This document shows, piece by piece, positions 35,923 through 44,711 of a stretch of DNA of 64,000 nt. Source of the stretch: Psychrobacillus vulpis (GTDB taxonomy: Bacteria; Bacillota; Bacilli; Bacillales_A; Planococcaceae). The stretch is taken from contig NZ_VDGI01000001.1 in NCBI RefSeq assembly GCF_006861825.1, positions 78,172 through 142,171 on the forward strand. The letters are read 5' to 3'. The position numbers and the translations under genes were made by a program. How positions within the stretch are numbered: the first letter of the stretch is position 1; every line of letters starts with the position of its first letter. The notes beneath the pieces were generated by a model. That model was not told the origin of the DNA and did no database searches. It was given only the letters and a program-made list of their open reading frames with translations.

Positions 35923-36211
35923 AACATAGCAACGAGGAAGCATGGAATTTTGCCAAAGCGAGTGGCTTTTTCCAGACTCAATTAGTCTTAATTCTATTTT
36001 ATAAGAATAAAGACTGAACTAATCACACTCATTTTGGATGTATTTGAACATCTCGAATAGCAACTCTAGAGGAAAAAGCTGCGAGACTCCTGCGGAAAAA
36101 CGAAGCGTCCAAGACCCCGCACGAGCCTAGCGAGGAGGAGGCTTGGCGTTTCGTCCGCGGAAAGCGAGTGGCTTTTTCCGGACTCAATTGTCATCATTCT
36201 ATTTTATAAAA

Positions 36212-36256
36212 AAACTGTAGGCAAACTCTCGATTTTATCGAGTTTGCCTACAGTTT
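36212..36256 (-). terminator. Terminator of the cystine transporter gene
   Basis: A perfect 17-base stem AAACTGTAGGCAAACTC / GAGTTTGCCTACAGTTT is followed on the minus strand by TTTTTTTAT. A smaller hairpin (TGTCCT / AGGACA) lies between it and the stop codon. Confidence 0.85.
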
Positions 36257-36294
36257 GAAATGTCCTGTAAAGGACAGCTTTTTTATTTATATTA

Positions 36295-37686
36295 TTAAGC
36301 TTCTACTGTTTGTGTTTCAAGTGGAGCATTGTACATATCTTTGTCCAGTTCCCCTGTGATCTTTGCAGTAGCAACACCAGCAGTCATTGAACCACTTACA
36401 TTTACTGCTGTACGCCCCATATCGATTAATGGTTCAACTGAAACTAGTAAACCAGCTAAAGCTACTGGTAGATTTAAAGCTGAAAGTACTAGAATTGCGG
36501 CAAATGTTGCTCCACCACCAACTCCTGCAACTCCAAAAGAGCTAATCGCTACGATAGCAACGACAGTTAGGATAAACAATGGATCTAACGGATTGATACC
36601 TTGAGAAGGGGCAATCATAAACGCCAACATTGCAGGATATATACCAGCACATCCATTTTGTCCGATTGATAAACCAAACGAACCAGAGAAGTTTGCAATT
36701 CCTTCCGAAACGCCTAACTTGTTAGTTTGCGTATTAATATTAATAGGTAGAGTACCTGCGCTTGAACGAGACGTAAAAGCAAATAATAATGGCTCTGCCG
36801 CTTTTTTCACGTATGTGAAAGGGTTTAGCCCAGAAAGAGTAATGATTAATAAATGAATTGCGAACATAACTGCTAAAGCAACATATGATGCTAGAACAAA
36901 TTTCCCTAAGTTATAAATTGCTGCAAAATCGGATGTTGCTACAGTTCTTGCCATAATTGCTAAAATTCCGTATGGAGTTAGACGTAGAACAATTTTCACT
37001 ACGCTCATAATTAGCGCATAAATCGCGTCAATTCCTGTTTTAATCGTTGCTGCTACTTCTACATCTTTACGAGCAACTGCTAGATAAGCAAAACCTAAAA
37101 ATGCAGCAAAGATAACGACTGCTATCGTAGATGTTGAACGTGCTCCTGTGAAATCTAAAAATGGATTCGCAGGAAGCAAATCTAGTAATTGCTGTGGAAG
37201 TGTTTTATCCGCCACTTCCGCTGAACGTCCTTCGATATATTCTGCACGAGCCGATTCTGCATCTCCTTGAACAATTTGGTCAGAGTTCAAATCAAAAATT
37301 GCAGCTGAACCAATTCCTACAACTGCAGCAATCGCAGTTGTACCAATTAAAATACTTAATATAATTGCAGCCATCTTACCAAAATTTTTACCAATTTTTA
37401 ATTTCGTAAATGCTCCTAAAATAGAAATGAATACTAACGGCATTACGATCATTTGAAGAAGCTTCACATAACCAGAACCAATTAAGTTATACCACTCAAT
37501 CGATTCGTTTAAAACTTCCGAAGTTACGCCATAAATAAAATTTAACGCTAAACCTAAAACAATCCCTAATCCCAATGCTGTAAACACTCGTTTTGAGAAT
37601 GAAATATGTTTCTTTTGCATTATGATTAATACTCCAACGAACAACAATAATGCTGCAACATTGAGAATGATAAATAATATATCCAT
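36295..37686 (-). CDS. tcyP: L-cystine sodium symporter, TcyP type
   Basis: This is a 463-residue member of the dicarboxylate/amino acid:cation symporter family with about eight helices. Family motifs are MIVMPLVFISILGAF, a serine-rich re-entrant loop (FTSRSSAGTLPININTQ), NGCAGIYPAML and the last-helix VEPLIDMGRTAVNVSGSM. The overall sequence resembles B. subtilis TcyP (YhcL), a high-affinity cystine importer. It is divergent from the cardiolipin synthase gene. A TTGACC-17-TATCAT promoter is present. Confidence 0.9.
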   Translation of the reverse strand: MDILFIILNVAALLLFVGVLIIMQKKHISFSKRVFTALGLGIVLGLALNFIYGVTSEVLNESIEWYNLIGSGYVKLLQMIVMPLVFISILGAFTKLKIGKNFGKMAAIILSILIGTTAIAAVVGIGSAAIFDLNSDQIVQGDAESARAEYIEGRSAEVADKTLPQQLLDLLPANPFLDFTGARSTSTIAVVIFAAFLGFAYLAVARKDVEVAATIKTGIDAIYALIMSVVKIVLRLTPYGILAIMARTVATSDFAAIYNLGKFVLASYVALAVMFAIHLLIITLSGLNPFTYVKKAAEPLLFAFTSRSSAGTLPININTQTNKLGVSEGIANFSGSFGLSIGQNGCAGIYPAMLAFMIAPSQGINPLDPLFILTVVAIVAISSFGVAGVGGGATFAAILVLSALNLPVALAGLLVSVEPLIDMGRTAVNVSGSMTAGVATAKITGELDKDMYNAPLETQTVEA

Positions 37687-37716
37687 TTAAATACCCCCAT
37701 TTTTAATACTTTTCAT

Positions 37717-37745
37717 ATGATATTACTTTTATTCCTATAGGTCAA
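37717..37745 (-). promoter_or_regulatory. Sigma-A promoter of tcyP
   Basis: TTGACC (37740-37745) and TATCAT (37717-37722) are 17 bases apart on the minus strand. Confidence 0.6.
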
Positions 37746-37849
37746 GTAGGTTTTATTACTTTTACTTGTAAACACACGTATCTTCTTTATTTTCCTCAAA
37801 TCCGCTATACTAGAGATAAATCCCAATAGATACAATTGGAGGTGTCAAT

Positions 37850-39304
37850 TTGGCAGCGAGTTTATTAAGTTTAATGATTTCTGGCACTCTCATACTAAAT
37901 ATTTTCCTTGCAATCGCATTAATATTTTTAGAGCGTAGAGATGCTTCTTCTACATGGGCCTGGCTTCTGATCCTATTCTTTATACCAATTCTGGGGTTCG
38001 GTATTTATTTGCTATTTGGGAGAAAATTACGTAGAAAACACTTATTCCGGTGGGAAGGTAAAAATAAGATCGGGATTGATAAATTAATCGAATATCAAAT
38101 GGAAGCAATTGAAGATGATTCTTTCGATTTTCGTCTAGATGATGCAAGTCAATACAAAGAATTGATTATCATGCATCTACACAATAATCAGGCTGTGTTA
38201 ACACAAGATAATAAAGTGGACATTTTCAATGATGGGCGAGAAAAATTTGATGCACTTTTACATGATTTAGAATATGCGAAAGACCATATTCATATTCAAT
38301 ATTATATTTTTCGCCTAGATCATCTTGGACAGCAAATATATCAAATCCTTTTAGAAAAAGCGAAACAAGGTGTGAAAGTTCGTATTCTTTACGATGATAT
38401 GGGATCTCGTTCTTTAAGAAAAAGACATTTTAAAGAGCTTATTGAGCTAGGTGGACGTGTGGAAGCATTTTTCCCAGCAATTTTACCACTAATTAATCCA
38501 CGAATGAATTATCGGAATCACCGAAAAATTGTCGTCATTGATGGTCGTATAGGTTATATTGGGGGATTCAATGTAGGCGATGAATATTTAGGGTTAAATA
38601 AACGATTCGGGTATTGGCGGGATACACATTTACGTATTGAAGGAAGCGCAGTACATCCACTACAAACTCGATTTATACTAGATTGGAATCAGGCTTCTGT
38701 CGAGCACGACATTGAATATTCTGATCGCTTTTTCCCTGCAATTCCTTTAAAAGGTTCTGTTGGTCTACAAATTGTCTCTGGCGGACCTGAATCGGAATGG
38801 GAGCAAATAAAAAACGGATATTTAAAGTTAATAATGATGGCGAAGAAATACATTTATATTCAAACTCCTTACTTTATCCCAGATGCAAGTTTTATGGATA
38901 CTCTTCGCATTGCTTGTTTATCTGGAATTGATGTGCGCATAATGATTCCAAACAAGCCTGATCATATTTTTGTTTATTGGGCTACTTATTCTTATGTAGG
39001 CGAATTAATAAAAGCCGGGGCTAAAGTCTACATTTACGAAAATGGATTTTTGCATACGAAAATGATTGTGATTGATGATGAGGCATCTACGGTCGGCACT
39101 GCTAACATTGATATTCGCAGTTTTAAACTTAACTTTGAAGTAAATGCTTTTATCTATGATCGCGAAACTTCACATATACTAGCAGAACACTTCGAAAAAG
39201 ACATGCAACTATCAACTCAACTAACATGGGAATTATATGAGGAAAGAAGTCGAATGATTAAATTCAAAGAATCTTTAGCACGTCTCCTTTCACCAATTCT
39301 TTAA
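37850..39304 (+). CDS. cls: Cardiolipin synthase
   Basis: This 484-residue phospholipase-D-type synthase has two N-terminal transmembrane helices (about 3-25 and 34-55). Two HKD motifs follow: NHRKIVVIDGRIGYIGGFNVGDEY near residue 224 and HTKMIVIDDEASTVGTANID near 400. It joins two phosphatidylglycerol molecules into cardiolipin. GGAGGTG followed by TTG at 37850 is the start. The gene converges on the VanY-type gene, and a repeat element now splits the terminator between them. Confidence 0.95.
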   Translation: MAASLLSLMISGTLILNIFLAIALIFLERRDASSTWAWLLILFFIPILGFGIYLLFGRKLRRKHLFRWEGKNKIGIDKLIEYQMEAIEDDSFDFRLDDASQYKELIIMHLHNNQAVLTQDNKVDIFNDGREKFDALLHDLEYAKDHIHIQYYIFRLDHLGQQIYQILLEKAKQGVKVRILYDDMGSRSLRKRHFKELIELGGRVEAFFPAILPLINPRMNYRNHRKIVVIDGRIGYIGGFNVGDEYLGLNKRFGYWRDTHLRIEGSAVHPLQTRFILDWNQASVEHDIEYSDRFFPAIPLKGSVGLQIVSGGPESEWEQIKNGYLKLIMMAKKYIYIQTPYFIPDASFMDTLRIACLSGIDVRIMIPNKPDHIFVYWATYSYVGELIKAGAKVYIYENGFLHTKMIVIDDEASTVGTANIDIRSFKLNFEVNAFIYDRETSHILAEHFEKDMQLSTQLTWELYEERSRMIKFKESLARLLSPIL

Positions 39305-39331
39305 GAAAAGTCTAGACATTATATAACTAAA

Positions 39332-39362
39332 AAAGTCAGCTTTCATAATGAAAGCTGACTTT
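39332..39362 (+). terminator. Terminator of cls
   Basis: A perfect 15-base stem AAAGTCAGCTTTCAT / ATGAAAGCTGACTTT with a one-base loop. Its right arm is repeated at 39849-39863, on the far side of a repeat element. Confidence 0.8.
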
Positions 39363-39847
39363 AGACTGTAGGAAAACTCGATAAATTCGAGTTTGCCTAT
39401 AGTCTTTTTTCTTATAGAAGAGAAGGAAGGCTAATCGAGTCTGGAAAAAGCCACTCGCTTTCCGCGGACGAATCGCCAAGCATCCTCCTCGCTACGCTGA
39501 GGGTACTGAAAAAGTCCCTATAATCGACGTTGCTAGACGGAGTTGTATAATAACCCAACAGATAAGAAAATCGTTGAAACGGCTCCCTTTCCGCAGGCGT
39601 TGCCTTAGCCTCCTCGCTTCGCTGCGGGGTCTTCGGCTAAAGCTATTACTGCAGGAGTGTCGCCTTTTTCAACGATTTTCTAGAAATGAAAAAGTATTTA
39701 TCTAAAAAAAATAGACAGTTTTTTAGTGACCATGCTCTACGCTCGTGCAGGGTCTTGGACACTCCGTTTTTCCGCAGGTTCTCGTTGCTATGTCCTCTAC
39801 GTGTTGAATCTAGGAGTTGATATGCGATGATGTCCAAAAACATACAA
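39363..39847. repeat. Composite repeat (family C, inverted, carrying a family B insertion)
   Basis: This non-coding element lies inside the cls/vanY terminator. It starts with the hairpin AGACTGTAGG...CCTATAGTCTTTTTT. It contains a C module in the opposite orientation to those at 34952-36200 (GGAAAAAGCCACTCGCTTTC and, after the insertion, GGGTCTTGGAC). The 16-base direct repeat AATGAAAGCTGACTTT flanks it (39347-39362 and 39848-39863). Confidence 0.8.
39499..39736. mobile_element. Family B MITE-like element, copy 4 (most complete)
   Basis: About 238 bases with ends GGTACTGAAAAAG (39502) and TTTTTTAGTGACC (to 39731), flanked by CTACGCT on both sides (39492-39498 and 39737-39743). Arms GAAAATCGTTGAAA and TTCAACGATTTTC are complete. 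Relative to its host module C it is inverted compared with copies 1 and 2. Confidence 0.75.
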
Positions 39848-39863
39848 AATGAAAGCTGACTTT

Positions 39864-40706
39864 TTACATTTCAAAATATTCTTCTAGTGTAGTTCCTGCT
39901 TTATACACTTCCGTTGCTAGCTGCTCTCCAACATAGCGGAAATGCCAAGGTTCATACATGTAACCTGTTATTTTCTCTTTTCCATTTGGATAACGCATAA
40001 TGAATCCGTATTTATGTGCGTTTGCAGCAACCCATTTTCCAGCTTCCGTCTCCCCAAAGCTTTCTCTTGCGAAATGTTGCTCAAAATGCTGCTCTCCAAT
40101 ATCAAATGCAAGACCAGTTTGATGCTCTGAATATCCTGGACGAGCACTGTAGCGATCTGCTTCTTCTTGACCATCATTGCTGACATACTTATTGTACAAT
40201 TGCGTTTGGTAATCAAAAGAGCGATATGTACTAAAAGCAACTAGATTATAACCGGAAAGCTTTGCTTCTGCTGCCATTTCTTCATATGCTGCTCGTGCTT
40301 CTTTACTTTCACCAGGTGCGTAAGTAGAAGGGAGCGGGTACGTTTTACTCGCTATCAGAACTCCTTCAACATATTTAGGCTCTTCTGGTAATGTTTCATG
40401 ACCAACATATCCCTTTGCACCAGACAAATCTATTTCAGGTTCTTCGACAACCGGTTCTTCTTCAGCAGCTGGCTGTTCTTTTTCATCATTTTCTTCCATT
40501 GCAGGCTCGTCTACCTTTTCCTCAGTAGTAGGTTTTCCCTTATCATTTGAAAGTCCTAATGCTGCAATACTTTTATCTATATTCCAATCATTTAACCCAA
40601 TCCAAGTAACAATTAATGCTATTATTGCAGCTGCTATACACCCTGAAACGATATATGGCCACTTCTTTTGATTTTTCTTTTTTAAAAAACTCTGTCTTGA
40701 TTGCAT
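39864..40706 (-). CDS. D-alanyl-D-alanine carboxypeptidase, VanY/LdcB family
   Basis: This membrane-anchored peptidase has 280 residues. It has a basic N terminus, one transmembrane helix (about 20-42), a Pro/Glu-rich linker (EEKVDEPAMEENDEKEQPAA) and a C-terminal VanY domain. The zinc and catalytic motifs are RPGYSEHQTGLAFDIG and EPWHFRYVG. It trims D-Ala or L,D bonds of peptidoglycan stems outside the membrane. The ATG at 40706 follows AAGGAAG. Its native terminator was apparently disrupted by the adjoining repeat. Confidence 0.9.
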   Translation of the reverse strand: MQSRQSFLKKKNQKKWPYIVSGCIAAAIIALIVTWIGLNDWNIDKSIAALGLSNDKGKPTTEEKVDEPAMEENDEKEQPAAEEEPVVEEPEIDLSGAKGYVGHETLPEEPKYVEGVLIASKTYPLPSTYAPGESKEARAAYEEMAAEAKLSGYNLVAFSTYRSFDYQTQLYNKYVSNDGQEEADRYSARPGYSEHQTGLAFDIGEQHFEQHFARESFGETEAGKWVAANAHKYGFIMRYPNGKEKITGYMYEPWHFRYVGEQLATEVYKAGTTLEEYFEM

Positions 40707-40826
40707 GGTCTTCCTTCTTTCCAATAACGATACTTAATAGTTTAACATTTTTTCATGATAAATTCCGCAAAACTTAACCAATTCCATTATTATGTAATTT
40801 TGAAAATATAAGAAACTAAAGGTAAA

Positions 40827-40858
40827 AAACGCGTTACCCTTTTACAGGTAAAGCGTTT
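40827..40858 (-). terminator. Terminator of the 84-residue membrane-protein gene
   Basis: The minus-strand stem AAACGCTTTACC / GGGTAACGCGTTT is followed by TTTACC; the T-run is TTTTTT. Confidence 0.75.
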
Positions 40859-40859
40859 C

Positions 40860-41114
40860 TTAAAATAGGATTAACCCTAATACGACAAAGAATAACACCG
40901 CAAAAACAATTGCCATAGCTCGCATCCATTTTGCCTCACGAATGAATCCTTTCTCTTTAAAACTAATCGCACGATACCCATTACTTAAAGCAAATATCGC
41001 AGTCATAAAAAGCACAGCCATATTTAAGTTTCCTAAAATAATGAATACTAATGAAGTAATACTCACAGCTGTAATTAATAAACCAAAAATCCAATTTCTC
41101 TTCACGTTCGACAC
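40860..41114 (-). CDS. Small membrane protein, 84 residues
   Basis: This small protein has three predicted helices (about 9-28, 30-47 and 64-83) and a short charged loop (SFKEKGFIREAKWMR). The pattern resembles YtpI-like small membrane proteins, but I cannot assign a family firmly. It follows yidC with its own terminator. Function unknown. Confidence 0.7.
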   Translation of the reverse strand: MSNVKRNWIFGLLITAVSITSLVFIILGNLNMAVLFMTAIFALSNGYRAISFKEKGFIREAKWMRAMAIVFAVLFFVVLGLILF

Positions 41115-41126
41115 CTCTCAAGAAAA

Positions 41127-41152
41127 AAACGAAGCTAAAAGAAGCTTCGTTT
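41127..41152 (-). terminator. Terminator of the YidC gene
   Basis: The minus-strand stem AAACGAAGCT / AGCTTCGTT is followed by TTTTTTTC. Confidence 0.8.
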
Positions 41153-41156
41153 CATT

Positions 41157-41939
41157 TTATACTGATTCTTCTGCTTTTTCGGGATGATTTGAGTAGAATT
41201 TACGCCCTAAATATGTTTGGAATATTAAAATTATCCCACCAATAGTCCAGTATAATGGCAATGCTGCCATAGAACTAAAGGAAATAAACATAATCATAAT
41301 AGGTGAAATATAAATCATCATTTTCATTTGTTGCTTTTGTTGCTCAGGTACTGTCCATAAAGATACTTTTGCTTGAAGGAAATAAACTGCTCCTGCAATA
41401 AGCGTCATCACAATATCGGGAGAACCTAGGTTGAACCATAGAAATGGATGTGCCTTAATCTCGTCTGAATGTGAAATGGCAAAGTACAATCCCATAACAA
41501 TTGGCATTTGAATAAGCATAGGTAAACAGCCCATATTTAACGGATTTACTCCGTGTTTACGATACAAACCCATCATTTCTTGTTGTAATTGAGCTTGTTC
41601 TTCTTTTGATTTTGTTTCTTTTAATTTCTTTTGGATTTCGTCCATTTCAGGCTTCAGTTTGTCCATTTTTACTTTCATGCCTTGTTGGTGCTTATAATTT
41701 TTAAGCATCAAAGGCATCAGAGCAAATCGAATGAGAACAGTAATTGCAATAATAGCTAGACCGTAACTCCCATTAAACATTTCACCAAAGAAATGAATTA
41801 AAAATTCAAAAGGTCGTACAAAAATATTATAAAAGGTACCTTCTTTATTCTCTACCCCTGCACATCCACTCAATAATACAGTCGCGAACACAAGAATAGA
41901 AAGCAAACTAATTTTCTTTTTCAATTCATTCACCTTCAA
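41157..41939 (-). CDS. yidC: Membrane protein insertase YidC/OxaA (lipoprotein type)
   Basis: This is a 260-residue YidC of the short Gram-positive type. The signal peptide ends in the lipobox LLSGC (Cys about 26), followed by five helices. The hydrophilic-groove arginine is in ITVLIRFALMPLML. A coiled cytoplasmic loop (KLKPEMDEIQKKLKETKSKE) and GCLPMLIQMPIVMGLYFAI are typical. It inserts membrane proteins together with or beside SecYEG. It is unlinked to rnpA here, so it is probably the second paralogue (YqjG/MisCB-like). No MifM-like sensor gene is visible upstream. Confidence 0.93.
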   Translation of the reverse strand: MKVNELKKKISLLSILVFATVLLSGCAGVENKEGTFYNIFVRPFEFLIHFFGEMFNGSYGLAIIAITVLIRFALMPLMLKNYKHQQGMKVKMDKLKPEMDEIQKKLKETKSKEEQAQLQQEMMGLYRKHGVNPLNMGCLPMLIQMPIVMGLYFAISHSDEIKAHPFLWFNLGSPDIVMTLIAGAVYFLQAKVSLWTVPEQQKQQMKMMIYISPIMIMFISFSSMAALPLYWTIGGIILIFQTYLGRKFYSNHPEKAEESV

Positions 41940-42004
41940 TTATCAAACTATATCGAGTATACCTTACTATGAAGCTATTTATCAAATATAACCTAAAGGA
42001 AACT

Positions 42005-42796
42005 TTAAATGGTTTTGTTTTCTTTTGGAAAATTATATTTGAAATTGGCATACTCCTGATGGTCTCGGAATTGTTTTGGTGTTAAACCTGTGTATTTTTT
42101 GAATATTCTTGTGAAATAACTTTGGTTGCAGAAGTGAAAAGAATCAGAGATGTCCGCTATACCTTTGTTCGTATGTCTTAAGAAATACTGACACTCTTCG
42201 ATCTTTCGAATGTTCAAATATTCCACTAATGTAACGCCAGTATGTTCTCGGAAAATACGTGATAAATGGCTTGTACTAATACGAAAATGCTTTGCTATAT
42301 CTTCAACTGTCAAATCTGTTTCGATTTGATCATTGATGAATAGTATCACTTTATTTACAGTTTGGTGGCCAAAGGAGGGTTTTTTTCTTTCTGTAATAAC
42401 CATTACAAAAAATTCTACTAGTTCATCCGCATATTGCAGAAATTGTGCATCGCTCATTTTTAGCTCTATCACCTCAACACTGGAGACACTAAAAGCAGAC
42501 ACTTTATCTGCAGGTACTTGACATTCATATAGTTTTCTCGCCATTACTGCAGATAATTGTATGTAGTAATATTTAACTGCTAAAATCATATGTTTACCAG
42601 CACGTGTAATAATTTTTTCAATAATTTCTCTTAAAGTTTTTTTGGCATTTTCTATTTCAAATGCATACATATCGAGAAATAATTTATTTTCTAATTCATA
42701 TAATTGGTCCAGTCCTCCGACTAAATCCATTGAGTTTAACTCTTTAATGTAGTATTTCGAAAAGTGTTCTAAAAATGTTTTATCTGTGCGCTGCAT
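42005..42796 (-). CDS. AraC-family transcriptional regulator
   Basis: This 263-residue protein has a C-terminal AraC DNA-binding domain with two helix-turn-helices. The first is LTVEDIAKHFRISTSHLSRIFREHTGV and the second GIADISDSFHFCNQSYFTRIFKKYTGLTPKQFRD. The N-terminal 150 residues are helical and unlike a cupin sensor; I do not recognise their ligand. The ATG at 42796 with GAGGTC upstream is chosen over an upstream frame that lacks a site. It is divergent from an MFS gene, which it may control. Confidence 0.88.
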   Translation of the reverse strand: MQRTDKTFLEHFSKYYIKELNSMDLVGGLDQLYELENKLFLDMYAFEIENAKKTLREIIEKIITRAGKHMILAVKYYYIQLSAVMARKLYECQVPADKVSAFSVSSVEVIELKMSDAQFLQYADELVEFFVMVITERKKPSFGHQTVNKVILFINDQIETDLTVEDIAKHFRISTSHLSRIFREHTGVTLVEYLNIRKIEECQYFLRHTNKGIADISDSFHFCNQSYFTRIFKKYTGLTPKQFRDHQEYANFKYNFPKENKTI

Positions 42797-43123
42797 AAAG
42801 ACCTCATCTTCCTCTTTTAAGTAATTCATATTATTATATTTTTTAGGCATACAGAACTATATTATAACATTATCTTGTAAATAAAAAATATTTTAGTTCT
42901 ACTATATTCCTATTATTCTGTTCTTACTCTACTTCACAATAGAACGTATATTCCTCTAAAAAAACATACATCAATATCTATTATTTCGACAGTAGGTATT
43001 ATATTTGAAATCCAACAATCGAATTTGAGGCAACACCCATCCTTATGAAATGAAGATTCATTCCTCTAAATGCCTATAATGAAACTGCACAAAATAATAA
43101 ATAAGTGCTAAACTGGAGGAAAA
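42797..43123. other. Divergent intergenic region between the AraC and MFS genes
   Basis: No gene is seen. It is AT-rich, with a TATAAT (43076-43081) before the MFS gene but only a weak -35. No clear operator palindrome was found. Confidence 0.5.
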
Positions 43124-44287
43124 GTGAAATCTAAGAAACGGGGAGTACAGTTGCGCTTTTTTGTTTATATTATTATCTTTTTTTCGTTTTTCGATTTATT
43201 CGCGCAGTTGCCTATCATGAGCCCTTTTGCAGAGTCTCTAGGCGCGACACCCTTTTTGACTGGTTTAGTTGTTGGTATGTATTCATTTTCTAACACTATT
43301 GGGAACATTATCTCAGGATTTTTAACGGATAAAAAAGGGCCCTTTTATGTATTAATATTTGGACTTTTTGCTACTAGCTTGTCTCTATTCTTATACCAAG
43401 GTGCAACAGATGCACTGGGACTCTTATTAATACGTTTTATCCATGGATTAGTTGCTGGATTTATCGTACCAGCAGCCTTTACTTATTCAGCCAATCAAAC
43501 TGCACAAGAAAAACGAGGTAAAGGAGTCGCATTATCGGGTGCATTTGTAGGACTAGCTGCTATTACTGGTCCTGCGATGAGTGGAATAGTGGCTAGTATA
43601 AAAAGTGAAGTATTTGTATTAAATGTTAATGGTGCTATTTTACTCATATTAAGCGTTGCCGCTATTTTCATGTTAAGATCTGTTGCTGTAAAAAAAGACG
43701 TAGAACAAAACCAAAAGACTACTCCTGTAACAGTTCAAGACATTTTCCAAAAGAGTGGATTGGTTAAGGCATTCACTGGTGCATTCTTTTTAATGTTTTC
43801 CCAAGGAGTATTAGCTTATATGCTTCCTCTAAAGGTTCTTCACCTTGGATTTGATTCAAAAATAAGCGGTTTATTACTGAGTACTTTTGGGTTTGTTGCA
43901 ATATTAGTGTTTGTGTTACCTATCAATCGAATTTTTGACCGTGTAAAGCCTATTAAAACGCTTGCTTTTGGAATGAGTCTAATGGGATTAAGTATGTTGT
44001 TACTTGGGCAAACAGAGACGTTGCAATGGATGTATGGTTGGATGTGTTTATATGGAATAGGATTTGCTTTTTTATTTCCTTCTATCAATTCATTACTTAT
44101 CGACTCTACTGATGCAACCTATCGTGGGAAAGCATATGGTTATTTTTATGCATTCTTTTCTATTGGTGTTGTCATCGGTTCAAGCGTTACAGGTTTACTA
44201 GAGCTTACTGCAAATGGAGGATTTATTTTAACAGGTATCATATTAATAATAGCATCAGCCCTTTCCATTTTCAGTAGAACTAATTAA
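43124..44287 (+). CDS. MFS transporter
   Basis: This is a 387-residue, 12-helix major facilitator protein. It has a loop 2-3 motif (GFLTDKKGPFYVLIF), FIHGLVAGFIVPAAFTYSAN in helix 4 and motif C-like GLAAITGPAMSGIVAS in helix 5, which fits the DHA1-type efflux group. It starts at a GTG with GGAGG five bases upstream. It is divergent from the AraC-type regulator, so a regulator-pump pair is likely. Substrate unknown. Confidence 0.85.
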   Translation: MKSKKRGVQLRFFVYIIIFFSFFDLFAQLPIMSPFAESLGATPFLTGLVVGMYSFSNTIGNIISGFLTDKKGPFYVLIFGLFATSLSLFLYQGATDALGLLLIRFIHGLVAGFIVPAAFTYSANQTAQEKRGKGVALSGAFVGLAAITGPAMSGIVASIKSEVFVLNVNGAILLILSVAAIFMLRSVAVKKDVEQNQKTTPVTVQDIFQKSGLVKAFTGAFFLMFSQGVLAYMLPLKVLHLGFDSKISGLLLSTFGFVAILVFVLPINRIFDRVKPIKTLAFGMSLMGLSMLLLGQTETLQWMYGWMCLYGIGFAFLFPSINSLLIDSTDATYRGKAYGYFYAFFSIGVVIGSSVTGLLELTANGGFILTGIILIIASALSIFSRTN

Positions 44288-44324
44288 AAATACGGCCGCT
44301 CTCATGAAGAGTCGCCGTATTTTT
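44286..44324. terminator. Bidirectional terminator after the MFS gene
   Basis: The stem AAAAATACGGC / GCCGTATTTTT encloses a loop that can also pair (CTC/GAG). It lies between two converging genes. Confidence 0.82.
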
Positions 44325-44332
44325 AATATTTG

Positions 44333-44638
44333 TTACTCTACATTATGTGCTATAGGTTTTCTGTTTTTTTCTTGTACTTCTTCGTTATAATATTGAACGC
44401 TTGTCATCGCACCTTCTGCTACCATCTTATTATCTGGGATATCATGTGGATCTGGATGACCAACTGTCGTGAAATCTGAACGATCGTGCTTTTGTGAATC
44501 CAAATAAGAATTTACTTTTGTCTTCGTATTATTAAATGCTACCATTGCTTTCTCACGATTTTCTTTTTTTCTAAAATATGCGTAAGCTCCTGCAGCAAGT
44601 CCTGCTAATAATAGAGATTTATTTTTGCTTTTAGCCAT
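44333..44638 (-). CDS. Small YtxH-like protein, 101 residues
   Basis: The N terminus is one transmembrane segment followed by basic residues (KSLLLAGLAAGAYAYFRKKE), similar to YtxH-type stress proteins. The remainder is hydrophilic and probably disordered (VGHPDPHDIPDNKMV). TGGGAGGTAATTTAT precedes the ATG. A possible sigma-B promoter lies upstream, which would suit a general stress protein. No enzyme motif is present and the function is unknown. Confidence 0.7.
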   Translation of the reverse strand: MAKSKNKSLLLAGLAAGAYAYFRKKENREKAMVAFNNTKTKVNSYLDSQKHDRSDFTTVGHPDPHDIPDNKMVAEGAMTSVQYYNEEVQEKNRKPIAHNVE

Positions 44639-44682
44639 ATAAATTACCTCCCAGTGATAGAAATTTTATATCTATACCTTAC

Positions 44683-44706
44683 ATACCCTATAATTTTTAA
44701 AATAAC
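44683..44706 (-). promoter_or_regulatory. Possible sigma-B promoter of the YtxH-like gene
   Basis: GGGTAT (44683-44688) is a perfect -10 type box, with GTTATT (44701-44706) 12 bases upstream on the minus strand. The -35 half is only partly like GTTTAA. Confidence 0.35.
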
Positions 44707-44711
44707 ACCTT

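Larger units (their letters stand above)
34952..36200. repeat. Array of GC-rich intergenic repeats (three family C units, two carrying family B insertions)
   Basis: About 1.25 kb without genes. Three direct copies of a module (C) begin near 34952, 35640 and 36028. Each has CATTTTG.ATG...TTTGAACAT, then CTCTAGAGgAAAAAGC, GAGACTCC..CGGAAAAACG and finally GCGAGTGGCTTTTTCCGGAC. Units 1 and 2 are split by a family B element; unit 3 is intact. Between units is an inverted repeat around ATTAGTCTTAATTCT. Open frames in this region follow the repeat sequence and have no ribosome sites. Confidence 0.85.

Noticed and set aside
41940-42004. MifM-like sensor peptide upstream of yidC
   Set aside because: The gap of 65 bases holds no open frame of suitable length.
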